A stretch of DNA of 64,000 bases from Methanobrevibacter sp. V74 (GCF_963082495.1 NZ_CAUJAN010000001.1:62001-126000), one strand, 5' to 3'. Counted from the stretch's first letter, positions 19,233 through 29,742 are shown. Notes: a model not told the origin generated them from the letters alone. Numbers and translations: made by a program.

Positions 19233-20081
19233 ATGTTAAGACAACCTGCTGTTGCTGGTGCATTTTATCCAGCAGATCCAGAAACACTAAAAAAACTTAT
19301 TGAAAGTTGTTTTTTAGATGATGTTGGCCCAGGTTACATTCCTGAGCTTAATTCATTTGATGGAAATGATTATCCTATCAATGTTATGGTTCCTCATGCA
19401 GGTTATCAATATTCTGGTGCAATAGCCTCAAAAGGTTATTGTGAAATCGTTAAAAAAGGTTTTCCTGGAGTTTTTATTATAATTAGTCCTAATCATACTG
19501 GATTTGGTAGTGAAATTTCTGTGTTTAATGAAGGGGAGTGGATTACTCCACTGGGCAATGTAAAAATTGACAAAGAGTTAGCAGAAGCTATTGTTGATGT
19601 TTCAGAATATGCTTCTTGTGATTTTACAGCTCATATTCATGAACACAGTATTGAAGTTCAGCTGCCATTCCTACAATATTTTTCAGCTGACTTTAAAATA
19701 GTTCCAATCACAATGGGAACACAGAATTTTGTAACTTCAACTGATTTGTCAAATGCGATTTTTGAAGCTACAAACAAATTAAACAGATCTTATTGTGTTA
19801 TTGCAAGTACTGATTTATCCCATTTCAATACTCAAGAAAGAGCAAATACAGTTGACGGTTTTGTTTTGGAAGATATTTATGAGATGAATGAATTTAAACT
19901 TTTTGAGGAAGTTGTTCAGTATAATATCACAATGTGTGGTTATGGTCCGGTAATGACTGTGATGTCTTTATCTAAAAGATGTGGCAAGCACACAAGTGAA
20001 ATATTGGCTTATGGAACTAGTGGTGATGTTACTGATGATTTAACATCAGTTGTTGGTTATGCTTCAGGTATTTTTAGATAA
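19233..20081 (+). CDS. MEMO family protein (AmmeMemoRadiSam system B)
   Basis: 282 residues with RQPAVAGAFYPADPETLKKL at the start, VMVPHAGYQYSGAIASKGY, IISPNHTGFGSEISVF, HEHSIEVQLPFLQYF and STDLSHFNTQERAN. These conserved His-containing loops define the MEMO1 family, related in fold to class III extradiol dioxygenases. The enzymatic role is unknown. It lies between uS2 and mevalonate kinase, a conserved arrangement, so it is cotranscribed with isoprenoid genes. Confidence 0.92.
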   Translation: MLRQPAVAGAFYPADPETLKKLIESCFLDDVGPGYIPELNSFDGNDYPINVMVPHAGYQYSGAIASKGYCEIVKKGFPGVFIIISPNHTGFGSEISVFNEGEWITPLGNVKIDKELAEAIVDVSEYASCDFTAHIHEHSIEVQLPFLQYFSADFKIVPITMGTQNFVTSTDLSNAIFEATNKLNRSYCVIASTDLSHFNTQERANTVDGFVLEDIYEMNEFKLFEEVVQYNITMCGYGPVMTVMSLSKRCGKHTSEILAYGTSGDVTDDLTSVVGYASGIFR

Positions 20082-20090
20082 GGTGTTTTT

Positions 20091-21053
20091 ATGATAGCTA
20101 AAGCTTCTGCTCCTGCAAAAACAATATTATTCGGAGAACACTCTGTTGTTTATGATGAACCTGCCATAGCTGGTGCGGTCAATAAGAGGGCTTATGTAAC
20201 AATTAAGCCATCAGAGGATGATATTACTATTTTTAGAGCTCCGGATATAGGATTTGAAGCTGAATTGCTTACTAACTATAAGAAATATGTTTTGCTTAAA
20301 GGAAAACCGGGTATTATTAGATATATTTTAGAAGCTCTTTATCGAGTTCACGACCATACTCCAATTGACATTACTTTAAATTCAAATGTGCCAATTGGTT
20401 CAGGACTTGGTTCCTCGGCAGCTGTTACAGTTGCCACATTGGCGGCATTATACAGATACCATAACATTCGTTTTAATAAACACTCTCTTGCACATGATGC
20501 TCATATGGTTGAGCAGGCGGTTCAGGGAGTTGCAAGTCCACTTGATACTTTAGTTTCAACTTACGGAGGGCTTGTCTATTTGTCAAGAAATAAGCAGGTT
20601 GAACATTTCAAAGTTAATTTTAATGTCCCATTTGTTGTAGGTTACACTACTAAACATGGAAATACAGGTAAAATGGTTAAAGAGGTTAAAAATCTCAAAA
20701 CAAGAAATCCTAAACTTATTAATCCAGTAATTACTTCAATGGGTAATTTAACCAATTATGCAAAACAAGCTATTTTAAAAAGGGATTTTGCAAAAGTTGG
20801 TGAATTGATGAATATTAATCATGGATTTCTAGATGTTTTAGGAGTAAATACATTAGAATTATCTCGTATGGTTTATAATGCAAGAAATGCTGGGGCTATT
20901 GGTGCTAAAACTACTGGTGCAGGTGGAGGAGGCAGTATTATTGCTCTTTGCCCTGATAAAGTTGATGAAGTTGCAAATGCCATTAGTCGTGAGGATAATA
21001 TTTTAAAAATCAGATTTACTCGCAAAGGAGTTTCTTCAAGGGTTTACAAGTGA
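20091..21053 (+). CDS. mvk: Mevalonate kinase
   Basis: GHMP-superfamily kinase phosphorylating mevalonate for archaeal lipid synthesis. 320 residues. ASAPAKTILFGEHSVVYDEP is motif 1, the ATP loop PIGSGLGSSAAVTVATLAAL is near residues 102-121, and motif 3 is AKTTGAGGGGSIIAL near 278-292. GGTGTTTTT precedes the ATG. Start of the run mvk-ipk-fni-rnj-idsA, separated by 3-12 bases. Confidence 0.96.
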   Translation: MIAKASAPAKTILFGEHSVVYDEPAIAGAVNKRAYVTIKPSEDDITIFRAPDIGFEAELLTNYKKYVLLKGKPGIIRYILEALYRVHDHTPIDITLNSNVPIGSGLGSSAAVTVATLAALYRYHNIRFNKHSLAHDAHMVEQAVQGVASPLDTLVSTYGGLVYLSRNKQVEHFKVNFNVPFVVGYTTKHGNTGKMVKEVKNLKTRNPKLINPVITSMGNLTNYAKQAILKRDFAKVGELMNINHGFLDVLGVNTLELSRMVYNARNAGAIGAKTTGAGGGGSIIALCPDKVDEVANAISREDNILKIRFTRKGVSSRVYK

Positions 21054-21057
21054 TTTA

Positions 21058-21858
21058 ATGATTATTTTAAAGATTGGAGGCAGTATATTAACTAATAAAG
21101 ATTCAATGGAAAGTGAAGTTGATTATACTAGTCTTGAGAGAATAGCATCTGAAATAAAAGCTTCAATGGATGTTTGTGAAAAACAGTTAATCATTGTTCA
21201 TGGAGCGGGGTCCTTTGGACATCCTCCAGCAAAAAAACATAAAATTGGTGAGGAATTTGATAAGTCACTATATCCTCAAAAAAGATTGGGTTTTTGCGAA
21301 ATCCAAAATGAAGTTAAAAAATTAAACATGTTTATTTGCGAGGCTTTCATTGAAAATGACTTGCCCGTTATTGCACTTCCAGCTTCTAGTTTTATTTCTG
21401 CAACAGATAAAAGAATAACCAATGGAAATCTTGATTTATTAAAAAATTATCTTGAAAAAGGTTTCATTCCGGTTATCTATGGTGATGTGGTTTTAGATAG
21501 CAGTCTTGAATTTTGTGTAATTTCAGGTGATCAATTAATCCAGTTTTTAGCTAAAAATCTTAATCCTAGTCAGGTTATTTTAGGAACCGATGTTGATGGA
21601 GTTTATAATAAAAATCCCAAAACACATGATGATGCAATATTTTTTGAGAAATTCGCATCACTTGAGGATCTAGACGCCTTAGAAGGAACTACAAATGTTG
21701 ATGTAACCGGCGGTATGGTTGGAAAAATTAAAGAACTTTTATATTTAGCAGATTTAGGAATCGAATCTAAAATAATAAATGCTGAAGTTAAAGATAATAT
21801 TTTCAAAGTACTAGAAAACAGAGAAGTTAAAGGAACTATAATTTCAAGGGGAAATTAG
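21058..21858 (+). CDS. ipk: Isopentenyl phosphate kinase
   Basis: Amino-acid-kinase-fold enzyme making isopentenyl diphosphate from isopentenyl phosphate in the archaeal mevalonate pathway. 266 residues: MIILKIGGSILTNKD, then IVHGAGSFGHPPAKKH (the His near residue 54-60 binds and activates the substrate), VISGDQLIQFLA, ILGTDVDGVYNKNP and VDVTGGMVGKIKEL. It starts 4 bases after mvk; the binding site is weak (GTGATTTA), suggesting translational coupling. Confidence 0.95.
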   Translation: MIILKIGGSILTNKDSMESEVDYTSLERIASEIKASMDVCEKQLIIVHGAGSFGHPPAKKHKIGEEFDKSLYPQKRLGFCEIQNEVKKLNMFICEAFIENDLPVIALPASSFISATDKRITNGNLDLLKNYLEKGFIPVIYGDVVLDSSLEFCVISGDQLIQFLAKNLNPSQVILGTDVDGVYNKNPKTHDDAIFFEKFASLEDLDALEGTTNVDVTGGMVGKIKELLYLADLGIESKIINAEVKDNIFKVLENREVKGTIISRGN

Positions 21859-21861
21859 AAC

Positions 21862-22908
21862 ATGATTTCAGATAGAAAATTAGAGCATTTATTAATTTGT
21901 GAAAATTATGATGTTGAGTTTAAAGACAAAACTACCGGATTTGAAGATATTGAATTAATTCATAATGTTTTGCCTGAAATTGATAAACAGGAAATTGATT
22001 TATCAACTAGTGTTTTTGGTAAAAAATTAGACTCACCTTTATTCATTACAGCTATTACAGGAGGCCATCCTGCAGCAAAGGAAGTTAACAAACAATTGGC
22101 AATTGCGGCAGAAAACAATGGAATTGCTTTAGGTGTTGGTTCTCAAAGAGCAGCATGTGAACACCCAGAATTGGCAGATACTTATAGTGTTGTTCGCGAA
22201 AATGCACCTGATTGCTTGCTTGTTGGAAACATAGGCGCTCCTCAACTTAATTTAGCTCAAAAAGCAGTTGAAATATTGGATGCAGATATATTGGCTATTC
22301 ATTTAAATCCTCTTCAGGAATCTATTCAACCTGAAGGAGACCTGGATGCTAGGGGATACACTGAATTAATTAGCAAAATCACTGATAGCGTTGATATTCC
22401 AGTTCTTGCAAAAGAAACAGGTTGCGGAATTTCAGCCGAATCAGCTAAACAATTAGTTGATGCAGGTGTTGATTTCATTGACATTGAAGGTGCCGGTGGA
22501 ACAAGTTGGGCTGCTGTTGAGACTTACAGAGCTGAAGACAGGTACTTGGGAGAAATATTTTGGGATTGGGGTATCCCAACTGCAATTTCAACAGTTGAAG
22601 TTACTCAAAATGTTAATGTCCCAGTTATTTCCTCTGGAGGGATACGTACTGGTCTTGAAGCTGCTAAAGCTATTGCTCTTGGAGCTGATGCTGTTGGTAT
22701 GGCATTGCCTTTCTTAAAAAATCATGCTTCACAAGAGGCTTTAAACACATTTATTGACAGATTTAATGATTCACTAAGGATTGCTATGTTTTTAGTTGGA
22801 GCAAATAATATTGAAGAATTGAAACAATCTCGTTTAGTCATTCGCGGAAAAACAAGGGAATGGTTAAATGAGAGAGGTATTAACACAAATAATTATTCAA
22901 GGAGATAA
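21862..22908 (+). CDS. fni: Isopentenyl-diphosphate delta-isomerase, type 2
   Basis: FMN- and NADPH-dependent isomerase of isopentenyl and dimethylallyl diphosphate. 348 residues: [74 protein letters not shown] (catalytic loop with the essential Gln), VKET-like [22 protein letters not shown] and [20 protein letters not shown]. It uses AAGGGGAAATT upstream and lies 3 bases from ipk. Confidence 0.95.
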   Translation: MISDRKLEHLLICENYDVEFKDKTTGFEDIELIHNVLPEIDKQEIDLSTSVFGKKLDSPLFITAITGGHPAAKEVNKQLAIAAENNGIALGVGSQRAACEHPELADTYSVVRENAPDCLLVGNIGAPQLNLAQKAVEILDADILAIHLNPLQESIQPEGDLDARGYTELISKITDSVDIPVLAKETGCGISAESAKQLVDAGVDFIDIEGAGGTSWAAVETYRAEDRYLGEIFWDWGIPTAISTVEVTQNVNVPVISSGGIRTGLEAAKAIALGADAVGMALPFLKNHASQEALNTFIDRFNDSLRIAMFLVGANNIEELKQSRLVIRGKTREWLNERGINTNNYSRR

Positions 22909-22911
22909 AAC

Positions 22912-24255
22912 ATGAGCGTTGAAGTAATCGCTATAGGGGGATATCAGGAAGTCGGAAAAAACATGACTGCTATCCGCATAGGTGAGGATGTCGTTATTTT
23001 TGATATGGGGATTCACCTAGACAGAATTAGTATGCATGAAGACACTGATATTGACAGAATGCATAGTTTAGATTTAATTGAAAGAGGAGTTATTCCTGAT
23101 GATACATTAATGAAGGATGTTGATGGTAAAGTAAAGGGAATAGTTTTCTCTCACGGTCACTTAGACCACATTGGTGCTGTTGCTAAGCTTGCACACAGAT
23201 ATGATGCACCATTATTTGGAACACCATATACTGCTGCTTTAATTGAAAAACAAATTAAAGGGGAACGTAAATTTAAAGTTACAAATCCGATTAAGGTTTT
23301 AAACCCTGGAAGTAAAATTAAACTTTCAAAAGATATTACATTGGAATTTGTACAGTCTACACACAGTATTCCACAAGCAGTATTTCCGGTATTGCATACT
23401 CCTGAAGGAGCTATTGTTTATGCACTTGATTTTAAATTTGATAACCATCAAAAGGTATCTCCGCCACCTGACTATAAAAGATTAAAAGAATTGGGTAGGA
23501 AAGGAGTACTTGCATTAATAGTTGAAACTACTAATGCTAAAAATTATGATGAAGTTAAAACTCATTCAGAAAGAATTGCTAGAAATATCTTAGAGGATGT
23601 AATGAGAGGACCATTACATGAAAAAACAGGTATGATAGTTACTACATTTTCCTCTCATGTGGAACGTGTACAGGCCATTGCCGATATTGCTAAGAAAAGT
23701 CACAGAGAAATATTTTTCTTAGGTCGTTCAATGGAGAGATTCTGCGGTATTGCACAAAAATTAGGAATCTTAAAATTACCTAAAAATGCCAGCATTTATG
23801 GATCTCCTAAAGCTGTTAATCGTGCTTTGATGAAAGCAGATAAAGACCGTGCAAATTACTTACTTGTAACTACTGGTCACCAAGGTGAACCTGATGCATT
23901 GCTTCCAAGAATTGCTAGCAACAGAACTCCTTTCAATATTAAAAAAGGAGACAATGTCATTATTTCAGCACCTATTATTCCAAATCCGACAAATGCTGCT
24001 AATAGGCATATTATGGAAAGAAGATTAAAATTAAATGGTGCGAGAATTTATCCTAATGCTCACGTTTCCGGGCACGCTGGAAGAGAGGATCACAGAGAAT
24101 TCCTACGGATGATAAAACCGCAGCATATTATTCCGGCACACGGAGATTTATCCATGCTTTCAGCTTATGCTGAACTTGCTGAAGAAGAAGGGTATAGAAT
24201 TGGATATGATATTCATATTTTAAGAAATGCTCAAGCACAAGTTTTTAAAAGTTAA
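22912..24255 (+). CDS. rnj: Archaeal ribonuclease J
   Basis: Metallo-beta-lactamase/beta-CASP RNase with 5'-3' exonuclease activity in the family. 447 residues. Motif 2 is FSHGHLDHIGA (about 80-90), HSIPQ is motif 3, ALDFKFDNH motif 4; the beta-CASP part has FSSHVERV and LLVTTGHQGEPDALLPRI, then GHAGREDHREFLRMIKP and IIPAHGD. Its place between fni and idsA is conserved in the order although its job is RNA decay or maturation rather than lipid synthesis. Confidence 0.94.
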   Translation: MSVEVIAIGGYQEVGKNMTAIRIGEDVVIFDMGIHLDRISMHEDTDIDRMHSLDLIERGVIPDDTLMKDVDGKVKGIVFSHGHLDHIGAVAKLAHRYDAPLFGTPYTAALIEKQIKGERKFKVTNPIKVLNPGSKIKLSKDITLEFVQSTHSIPQAVFPVLHTPEGAIVYALDFKFDNHQKVSPPPDYKRLKELGRKGVLALIVETTNAKNYDEVKTHSERIARNILEDVMRGPLHEKTGMIVTTFSSHVERVQAIADIAKKSHREIFFLGRSMERFCGIAQKLGILKLPKNASIYGSPKAVNRALMKADKDRANYLLVTTGHQGEPDALLPRIASNRTPFNIKKGDNVIISAPIIPNPTNAANRHIMERRLKLNGARIYPNAHVSGHAGREDHREFLRMIKPQHIIPAHGDLSMLSAYAELAEEEGYRIGYDIHILRNAQAQVFKS

Positions 24256-24267
24256 GGGGGCAATTAA

Positions 24268-25248
24268 ATGAGTGATGTAAAAGAGGTACTTGGAAGTTAT
24301 TCAGAAGATGTAATTAAAACAATTGAAGAAGATTTATCTGTTATTACACCGAATAATCTTGGTGAAGCATCAGTTTATCTTACTAAAGCAGGTGGAAAAA
24401 TGCTTAGGCCTGCTTTATCTTTAATTGTAAGTGAAGCTGTTGGAGGAAATCGTGAATCTGCTCTTAAAACGGGTGCAGCTATTGAATTAATCCACACATT
24501 CTCATTAATTCATGACGATATCATGGATGATGATGATATGAGGAGAGGAATGCCTTCTGTTCATAAAGTTTGGGGAGAAGATGTTGCTATTCTTGCAGGT
24601 GATACTCTATTCTCAAAAGCATTTGAAATGATTATCACTTCAAAAAACACTACTTCAGAACAGAACAACAAAGCATTAGCTACTGTTGCCGATGCATGTG
24701 TTAAAATTTGTGAAGGTCAAGCTTTAGACATGGGTTTTGAAGAAAGATTTGATGTTTGCGAAGATGAATACATGGAAATGATTTTCAAAAAAACTGGTGC
24801 CCTAATTGCGGCAGCTACAAAAGCAGGAGCTATTATGGGCGGAGCAGATGATGATGTCATTGATGCAATGTATGAGTATGGACGTTTAATTGGTCTTGCT
24901 TTCCAAATTCAGGATGATTATTTAGATCTTGCATCTGATGAGGAAACATTAGGTAAACCTATTGGGTCTGACATTGGCAAAGGCAAAATGACAATTATTG
25001 CAATTAAAGGATTAGCTAGTGACGATTCTGGCAGATTCCTTGAAATCTTAAAAGCTGAAGAAAACTCACAAGAAGAGATATATGAGGCAATTGAGATTTT
25101 AACAAATTGTGGAGCTATAGATTATGCTCGCAATTTCGCACTTGAATCTGTAAATCAAGCTAAAGAAGTACTTGAAATATTGCCTGATTCTTCATTTAAA
25201 AAAGTATTATGTGATATTGCAAATTTTGTACTTGGGAGAAATGCATAA
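24268..25248 (+). CDS. idsA: Short-chain isoprenyl diphosphate synthase (FPP/GGPP)
   Basis: Makes farnesyl and geranylgeranyl diphosphate for archaeal ether lipids. 326 residues: [19 protein letters not shown], the first Asp-rich motif [51 protein letters not shown] and the second motif [23 protein letters not shown] precedes the ATG. Followed by a T-rich stretch (25253-25270) that probably ends the operon. From memory of Methanothermobacter, gltX normally comes next; here it is 17 kb away. Confidence 0.96.
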   Translation: MSDVKEVLGSYSEDVIKTIEEDLSVITPNNLGEASVYLTKAGGKMLRPALSLIVSEAVGGNRESALKTGAAIELIHTFSLIHDDIMDDDDMRRGMPSVHKVWGEDVAILAGDTLFSKAFEMIITSKNTTSEQNNKALATVADACVKICEGQALDMGFEERFDVCEDEYMEMIFKKTGALIAAATKAGAIMGGADDDVIDAMYEYGRLIGLAFQIQDDYLDLASDEETLGKPIGSDIGKGKMTIIAIKGLASDDSGRFLEILKAEENSQEEIYEAIEILTNCGAIDYARNFALESVNQAKEVLEILPDSSFKKVLCDIANFVLGRNA

Positions 25249-25481
25249 TTCTCTCACTTTTTTTATTTTTTTGTTTGCATTATATTGAACTTTTTTTAGA
25301 ATTTTACTATTTCTAAATTTTCATATTGATTTATATATTCAGATATGCTTTTTTCTCAGATTATTAATGCAATTGCAACATTTTGACAAGAAGTTTCAAT
25401 ATGTTTTATTGTTTCTTTCTGTTGTAATATCTATATTATAAATGAAAACTTATTTTAATATCCTTGCATCAACATACATAT

Positions 25482-26267
25482 ATGAAAGGAATTATTGGAG
25501 CAATAAGTGGAGATATTATCGGTTCAACAAGAGAATTTAAACCAATAAAAACAAAAGAATTTAACCTATTTGAGAAACGATCCCGATTTACAGATGACAC
25601 TATAATGACATTGGCTATTGCAAAATGGTTATGTGATGACAAAACATCTAAAGAGGTTTTAATCAAAAATCTAAAATATTTTGGAAATAAATATCCTCGC
25701 GCAGGTTATGGGGCAAGATTTAACAACTGGTTTGCTCAGGAATCCTGTGAACCATATGGTAGTTGGGCAAATGGATCTGCCATGAGAGTATCTCCTTGTG
25801 CTTGGGTAGCTAATTCCTTTGAAGAAGCTCATAATTTAGCTTATACATCAGCTATTGTTACTCATAATCATCCGGAAGGTGTAAAAGGTGCTCTTGCAAC
25901 TTCAGATGCAATTTATCTTGCAAAAATAGGTGCAAGTAAAGATGAAATTAAAAATCATGTTGAAGTGAGATATGAATATGATTTATCCAGGTCGTTAGAC
26001 CATATTCGTCCATGGTACGATTTTGATGTTTCATGTGCTGGAAGTGTGCCTGAAGCTATAATTTGCTTTTTAGAAGCGGATAGCTTTGAAGATGCCATTA
26101 GAAATGCCATATCTCTTGGTGGGGATTCGGATACACAAGCAGCAATAGCTGGAAGTATTGCATCAGCATATTGGGAAGTTCCTAAAAATATTTCATATAA
26201 AAGCATTCATCGCTTGGATTATTTCTTGCTAAATGTTTTAATTGGTTTTGAAGAGAAATTCATGTAA
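25482..26267 (+). CDS. ADP-ribosylglycohydrolase family protein (DraG/ARH-like)
   Basis: 261 residues. MKGIIGAISGDIIGSTREF and FTDDTIMTLAIAKWL carry the first metal-binding residues, NGSAMRVSPCAWVA follows, then THNHPEGVKGALATSDAIYL and the second metal site SLGGDSDTQAAIAGSIASAYW. The family removes ADP-ribose from proteins or other targets; the target here is unknown. The frame starts at TTG 25464 but ATG 25482 fits the family start. No clear ribosome binding site is visible, so it may be leaderless. It stands alone between two AT-rich gaps. Confidence 0.88.
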   Translation: MKGIIGAISGDIIGSTREFKPIKTKEFNLFEKRSRFTDDTIMTLAIAKWLCDDKTSKEVLIKNLKYFGNKYPRAGYGARFNNWFAQESCEPYGSWANGSAMRVSPCAWVANSFEEAHNLAYTSAIVTHNHPEGVKGALATSDAIYLAKIGASKDEIKNHVEVRYEYDLSRSLDHIRPWYDFDVSCAGSVPEAIICFLEADSFEDAIRNAISLGGDSDTQAAIAGSIASAYWEVPKNISYKSIHRLDYFLLNVLIGFEEKFM

Positions 26268-26743
26268 TATTTTGGTAATACTTTTTTAGAATTTTTTATG
26301 TCTTTGGGTAGTATTAATTTTTATAAAAGTATTACTTATTTTTTCATTATCTTATTTTTGGACAATTTCATCTGGGTCTTAAAATTATTTGGAGTTTTTA
26401 ATTATATTTGATTTATAAGATTTATTCATTGTTTTAATGCCTTAAAATTTGTTTTTTTAAAATTAGGCTACATAATTTTTATTTTGATTTTTTGCCTTTT
26501 TATTATTTTTAATCAATTAAAGACTCAGCACCATTTTTTCACTCTTTAACTCTTTCATTGTCATTATTTTTAATTGGAATCTATTTATATTTTTTTATTT
26601 TTAATTTAGATATCAAAATACGAAATAATAATTTAATAACATTTATATTATTATTACTTTCTATATTAAAGTAGATTATCTAATTAAAGTTTTTAATTCG
26701 ATAATTTTAAGAGTTAAATATTAATAAATAGTTGGGGAGTATA
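26268..26743 (+). other. AT-rich gap, no gene seen
   Basis: About 475 bases of low-complexity AT-rich sequence rich in short T runs. No frame with coding character or RNA gene was recognised. ACATTTATATTATTATTAC near 26650 is a possible promoter for the downstream cluster. Confidence 0.5.
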
Positions 26744-27109
26744 ATGGAAATTTATATGCAAAAAATTGGATTGATTAGGCCAAATTTTAATCCTAAAAAT
26801 GCAACTTTAAATTTGGATATTGACTGGTCAGTTGAATATACTGATACTAATCATGAAGAAATAAATTTTGACATGATTTTAAAATCATGTGGAAATTTAG
26901 ATTTAAGATTTAAAGTTGAAGGGATCGTTGTACTAGAGGTATTTGAAGAATTTATTCATGAAGAGGTTTCTCAATTAATTTTTCATCAAGCATGTAATGT
27001 TCTTATGGATATGATTTCTATCACTCGTGAATCTGTTCATATTTTATCAAGTAAGAAAGAATATTCAAAAATAGGCAGTGAACATTTTCAAAATACTCTT
27101 AAAAACTAA
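26744..27109 (+). CDS. Small protein of unknown function, weakly SecB-like
   Basis: 121 residues from ATG 26744, set by GGGGAG 26732-26737-type site before it. Not recognised with certainty. It is predicted as beta strands (ATLNLDIDWSVEYTDTNHEE, LDLRFKVEGIVVLEVFEEFI) followed by a long helix (HEEVSQLIFHQACNVLMDMI), an order that recalls SecB-like chaperone folds. It is 14 bases before the FdhA/FwdB-like gene and probably in one operon with it. From memory a small flpE gene heads the flp (formate dehydrogenase-like) cluster of Methanothermobacter; this could be its counterpart. Confidence 0.6.
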   Translation: MEIYMQKIGLIRPNFNPKNATLNLDIDWSVEYTDTNHEEINFDMILKSCGNLDLRFKVEGIVVLEVFEEFIHEEVSQLIFHQACNVLMDMISITRESVHILSSKKEYSKIGSEHFQNTLKN

Positions 27110-27123
27110 TTTGGTGATGTATT

Positions 27124-28155
27124 ATGTTAAAAATAAAACATACATTGTGCCCTTCTTGTAGTGTTGGTTGTGGGATTAATGTGGTGTTAAACGAGGGAGA
27201 AATTGTTGGAACATTTCCTTATAAAAGACACCCCATTAATGCTGGAAAAAATTGTTTAAATGGAAAAAATTCAATAGATTATTATTTAAACAAATTCAAA
27301 AAAGCTATTGTATCTAATCATGAAACAGATATTGATACTGCTATATCAGATGTATCTAAAGAATTAAATTCAATTGATTCTTCTTCTGTTACAATACTTT
27401 GTTTAGGTAATAATAGTGTTGAAGAAATTGAAGCTATTAAAAATTTCGCAGAATCTAAAAATTACAATATTGCATTTTATGCTGATGATTTAAAAGATTT
27501 TAAGGAGGTTGCATCTTATGAAGAAGTTGCAAATGCCAGTAGCGTATTTGTAATTGGTGATCTTTTGTATGAAAATCCATTAATTGGAAGAAGAATAGTT
27601 CATGCGAAACAAAAGGGTGCAAAGGTTTATGCTTTAGGTAAAAGCGAAAAGTCAGTCACTTTTAATATTGCAGATGAAACATTCAATTCCTCAGTTCAAG
27701 AATTTTTAAATGCAATTGAGTCAAAAATTGATGAATCCTCTGTAATTGTATTTAATTATGTTGATTCCAAAGAAGACTTGGATAAATTGGAATCAATTAA
27801 GTGCAAAGTTTTGCCGGTATTCAGCAATTCTAACTCTAAAGGAACATTTGATTTTGTTGAATCTAAATCATTAGATGAAATTGTGGAGTTATTGGAAAAT
27901 ACTAAGGCATTATTAGTTTTCGATGATGTTGTTGATAAGTTGGATTATGATTTTACCAGAATATCTAAGCTCATTAGTTTTGCTTGTTGTGAAAACGACA
28001 CTACAAAAATTTCAGACATTGTCATTCCTATCAAAACATGGTTGGAACAAGATGGATCTTTTGTCAATGCAATGGGTGAAGTGCAAAATTTTAGTTCTGT
28101 CATTGAATCTGATAATTTAAGTATAATTGAAATTATTGATAAATTAAATGAATAG
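27124..28155 (+). CDS. Compact molybdopterin-oxidoreductase-like protein (FdhA/FwdB-like)
   Basis: 343 residues, far shorter than a formate dehydrogenase alpha subunit. The N-terminal [4Fe-4S] motif CPSCSVGCGINV...GKNCLNGK is intact; the middle has a Rossmann-like part (SSVFVIGDLLYENPLIGRRI, VHAKQKGAKVYALG); the C-terminus ISDIVIPIKTWLEQDGSFVN plus GEVQN matches the ADVVLPAATWLE-type region. The molybdopterin domain IV is absent and I see no Cys or Sec at a catalytic position. It is followed by FdhB- and MvhD-like genes, an order I recall as flpCBD in Methanothermobacter. It may be an electron-transfer or scaffold subunit. Confidence 0.75.
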   Translation: MLKIKHTLCPSCSVGCGINVVLNEGEIVGTFPYKRHPINAGKNCLNGKNSIDYYLNKFKKAIVSNHETDIDTAISDVSKELNSIDSSSVTILCLGNNSVEEIEAIKNFAESKNYNIAFYADDLKDFKEVASYEEVANASSVFVIGDLLYENPLIGRRIVHAKQKGAKVYALGKSEKSVTFNIADETFNSSVQEFLNAIESKIDESSVIVFNYVDSKEDLDKLESIKCKVLPVFSNSNSKGTFDFVESKSLDEIVELLENTKALLVFDDVVDKLDYDFTRISKLISFACCENDTTKISDIVIPIKTWLEQDGSFVNAMGEVQNFSSVIESDNLSIIEIIDKLNE

Positions 28156-28164
28156 AGGGATAAT

Positions 28165-29304
28165 ATGAGTTATGTTTTAGCAAAATCTCGAAATGATGAC
28201 ATTCTTGATGCAGGTGAATGTGGTGGGGCGGTAACAAGCATCCTTAAGTATTTGCTTGATGAAGGAATAGTTGAAGGTGTTTTAGCATTAAGTCCGCATG
28301 ATGATATTTATGATGCGATGCCTGTGTATATAACTGATTCTAAAGATTTATTAAAAACAGCTGGATCTTATCACTGCGCTCCTACAATGGTGGGGGATCT
28401 TGTTCAAAAATATTTATCTGATAAAAAAATTGCAATTACAGTTAAACCATGTGATATGAGAGCTATTGAGGAACTTGTTATGCGACATAGAATTGATAAG
28501 GATAATATATATTTCATAGGTTTAAACTGTGGCGGAACTGTTTCACCGGTTAGTGGTAGAGAAATGATTGATTTATTCTATGAAGCTAATCCTGATGATG
28601 TTGTTAGTGAAGAAATCGATAAGGGCAAGTTTATCATCAAATTAGCTAATGGATCTGAAGAAGCAGTAAAAATCCATGACCTTGAAAATGAGGGTTATGG
28701 CCGTCGTGGTAATTGTCAAAGATGTGATGTAAAAATCCCAAGAAAAGCAAATATTGCCTGTGGAAATTGGGGTGCAGAAGATGGATGGACATTCATTGAA
28801 ATTAATGATGAAAAAGGTCAGAAATTAATCGATGGTACTAAAAACGCAGGCATTCTTGAAATAAAATCACCTGGTGACGCTGCTGTGGAAGCAAGAGCAA
28901 AAGTTGAAAAAATCATGATTAACATGGCTAAAAAGAATCAACAATCCTCTTATCCGTTAGTCAGTGAAATGGATGAATGGAATCGTTGTATTGGATGTTA
29001 TGCTTGTCGTGATATCTGTCCAGTCTGTGGTTGTTTTGAAAATTGTGAATTAAACAAGTCTTACTTTAATGATGAGGCAACTGTTCCTCCAAGTCCGATA
29101 GCATTTCATGGTGTCAGATTATCTCACATGAGTTTCAGTTGTGTTGATTGCGGTCAATGTGACGATGTATGTCCGATGGATATTCCGGTTTCATTGATTT
29201 TTGATAAATTGCAGAAAAAATACTATGAAAGAACTGGTTATGTTGCTGGAGTTTCTGATGAGGTTAAACCTCCATTATACAGTCCAGAAAAAACAGAATT
29301 ATAA
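28165..29304 (+). CDS. F420-dependent formate dehydrogenase beta subunit-like protein (FdhB/FrhB family)
   Basis: 379 residues. The N-terminal FrhB/FdhB domain ([82 protein letters not shown]) binds FAD and F420. The C-terminal part has two cluster motifs, [16 protein letters not shown] and [12 protein letters not shown]. This is the F420-interacting subunit of formate dehydrogenases. With a truncated alpha partner, it may pass electrons between F420H2 and the MvhD-like protein encoded next. GGGATAAT precedes the ATG. Confidence 0.88.
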   Translation: MSYVLAKSRNDDILDAGECGGAVTSILKYLLDEGIVEGVLALSPHDDIYDAMPVYITDSKDLLKTAGSYHCAPTMVGDLVQKYLSDKKIAITVKPCDMRAIEELVMRHRIDKDNIYFIGLNCGGTVSPVSGREMIDLFYEANPDDVVSEEIDKGKFIIKLANGSEEAVKIHDLENEGYGRRGNCQRCDVKIPRKANIACGNWGAEDGWTFIEINDEKGQKLIDGTKNAGILEIKSPGDAAVEARAKVEKIMINMAKKNQQSSYPLVSEMDEWNRCIGCYACRDICPVCGCFENCELNKSYFNDEATVPPSPIAFHGVRLSHMSFSCVDCGQCDDVCPMDIPVSLIFDKLQKKYYERTGYVAGVSDEVKPPLYSPEKTEL

Positions 29305-29318
29305 GGAGGTGGTTTTTA

Positions 29319-29723
29319 ATGTCTGATGATTTAAAAATCGTAGGTTTATTATGTAATTGGTGTTGTTATGGCGGTGCAGATACTGCAGGTACTGCTCGTA
29401 TGCAATATTCGCCAAACATTAGGATTATTCGTGTAATGTGTTCTGGGAGAATAAATCCTTCAATGATTTTTAAAGCATTTAAGGAGGGTGCTGATGGAGT
29501 ATTTGTAGGAGGGTGCCATATTGGTGACTGCCACTATGATGCAGGTAATTACAAATGGTCTAGGAGATCTAAAATTGTTGAAGATATTCTTGAAGAGTTT
29601 GGAATTGAAAAAGAAAGGTTCCGTCACGAATGGATTTCAGCTTCAGAAGGTGAAAAATTCCAAACAACAATGGAGGAATTTCATAAAACATTATCTAAAC
29701 TAGGTCCATTAGAATTAGAATGA
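29319..29723 (+). CDS. mvhD: MvhD-like [2Fe-2S] iron-sulfur protein (methyl-viologen hydrogenase delta subunit family)
   Basis: 134 residues. [38 protein letters not shown] and [19 protein letters not shown] carry the conserved Cys of the MvhD family, which links hydrogenase or formate dehydrogenase to HdrA of the heterodisulfide reductase. AGGAGGTGG precedes the ATG. No mvhG/mvhA follow, so this copy probably serves the FdhA/FdhB-like pair upstream (flpD-like). Confidence 0.9.
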   Translation: MSDDLKIVGLLCNWCCYGGADTAGTARMQYSPNIRIIRVMCSGRINPSMIFKAFKEGADGVFVGGCHIGDCHYDAGNYKWSRRSKIVEDILEEFGIEKERFRHEWISASEGEKFQTTMEEFHKTLSKLGPLELE

Positions 29724-29742
29724 TTAAGATATCAAGCCATAT

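Noticed and set aside
27124-27260. Possible selenocysteine in the FdhA-like protein
   Set aside because: The frame has no in-frame TGA, and no SECIS-like element was noticed; the catalytic residue appears simply absent.
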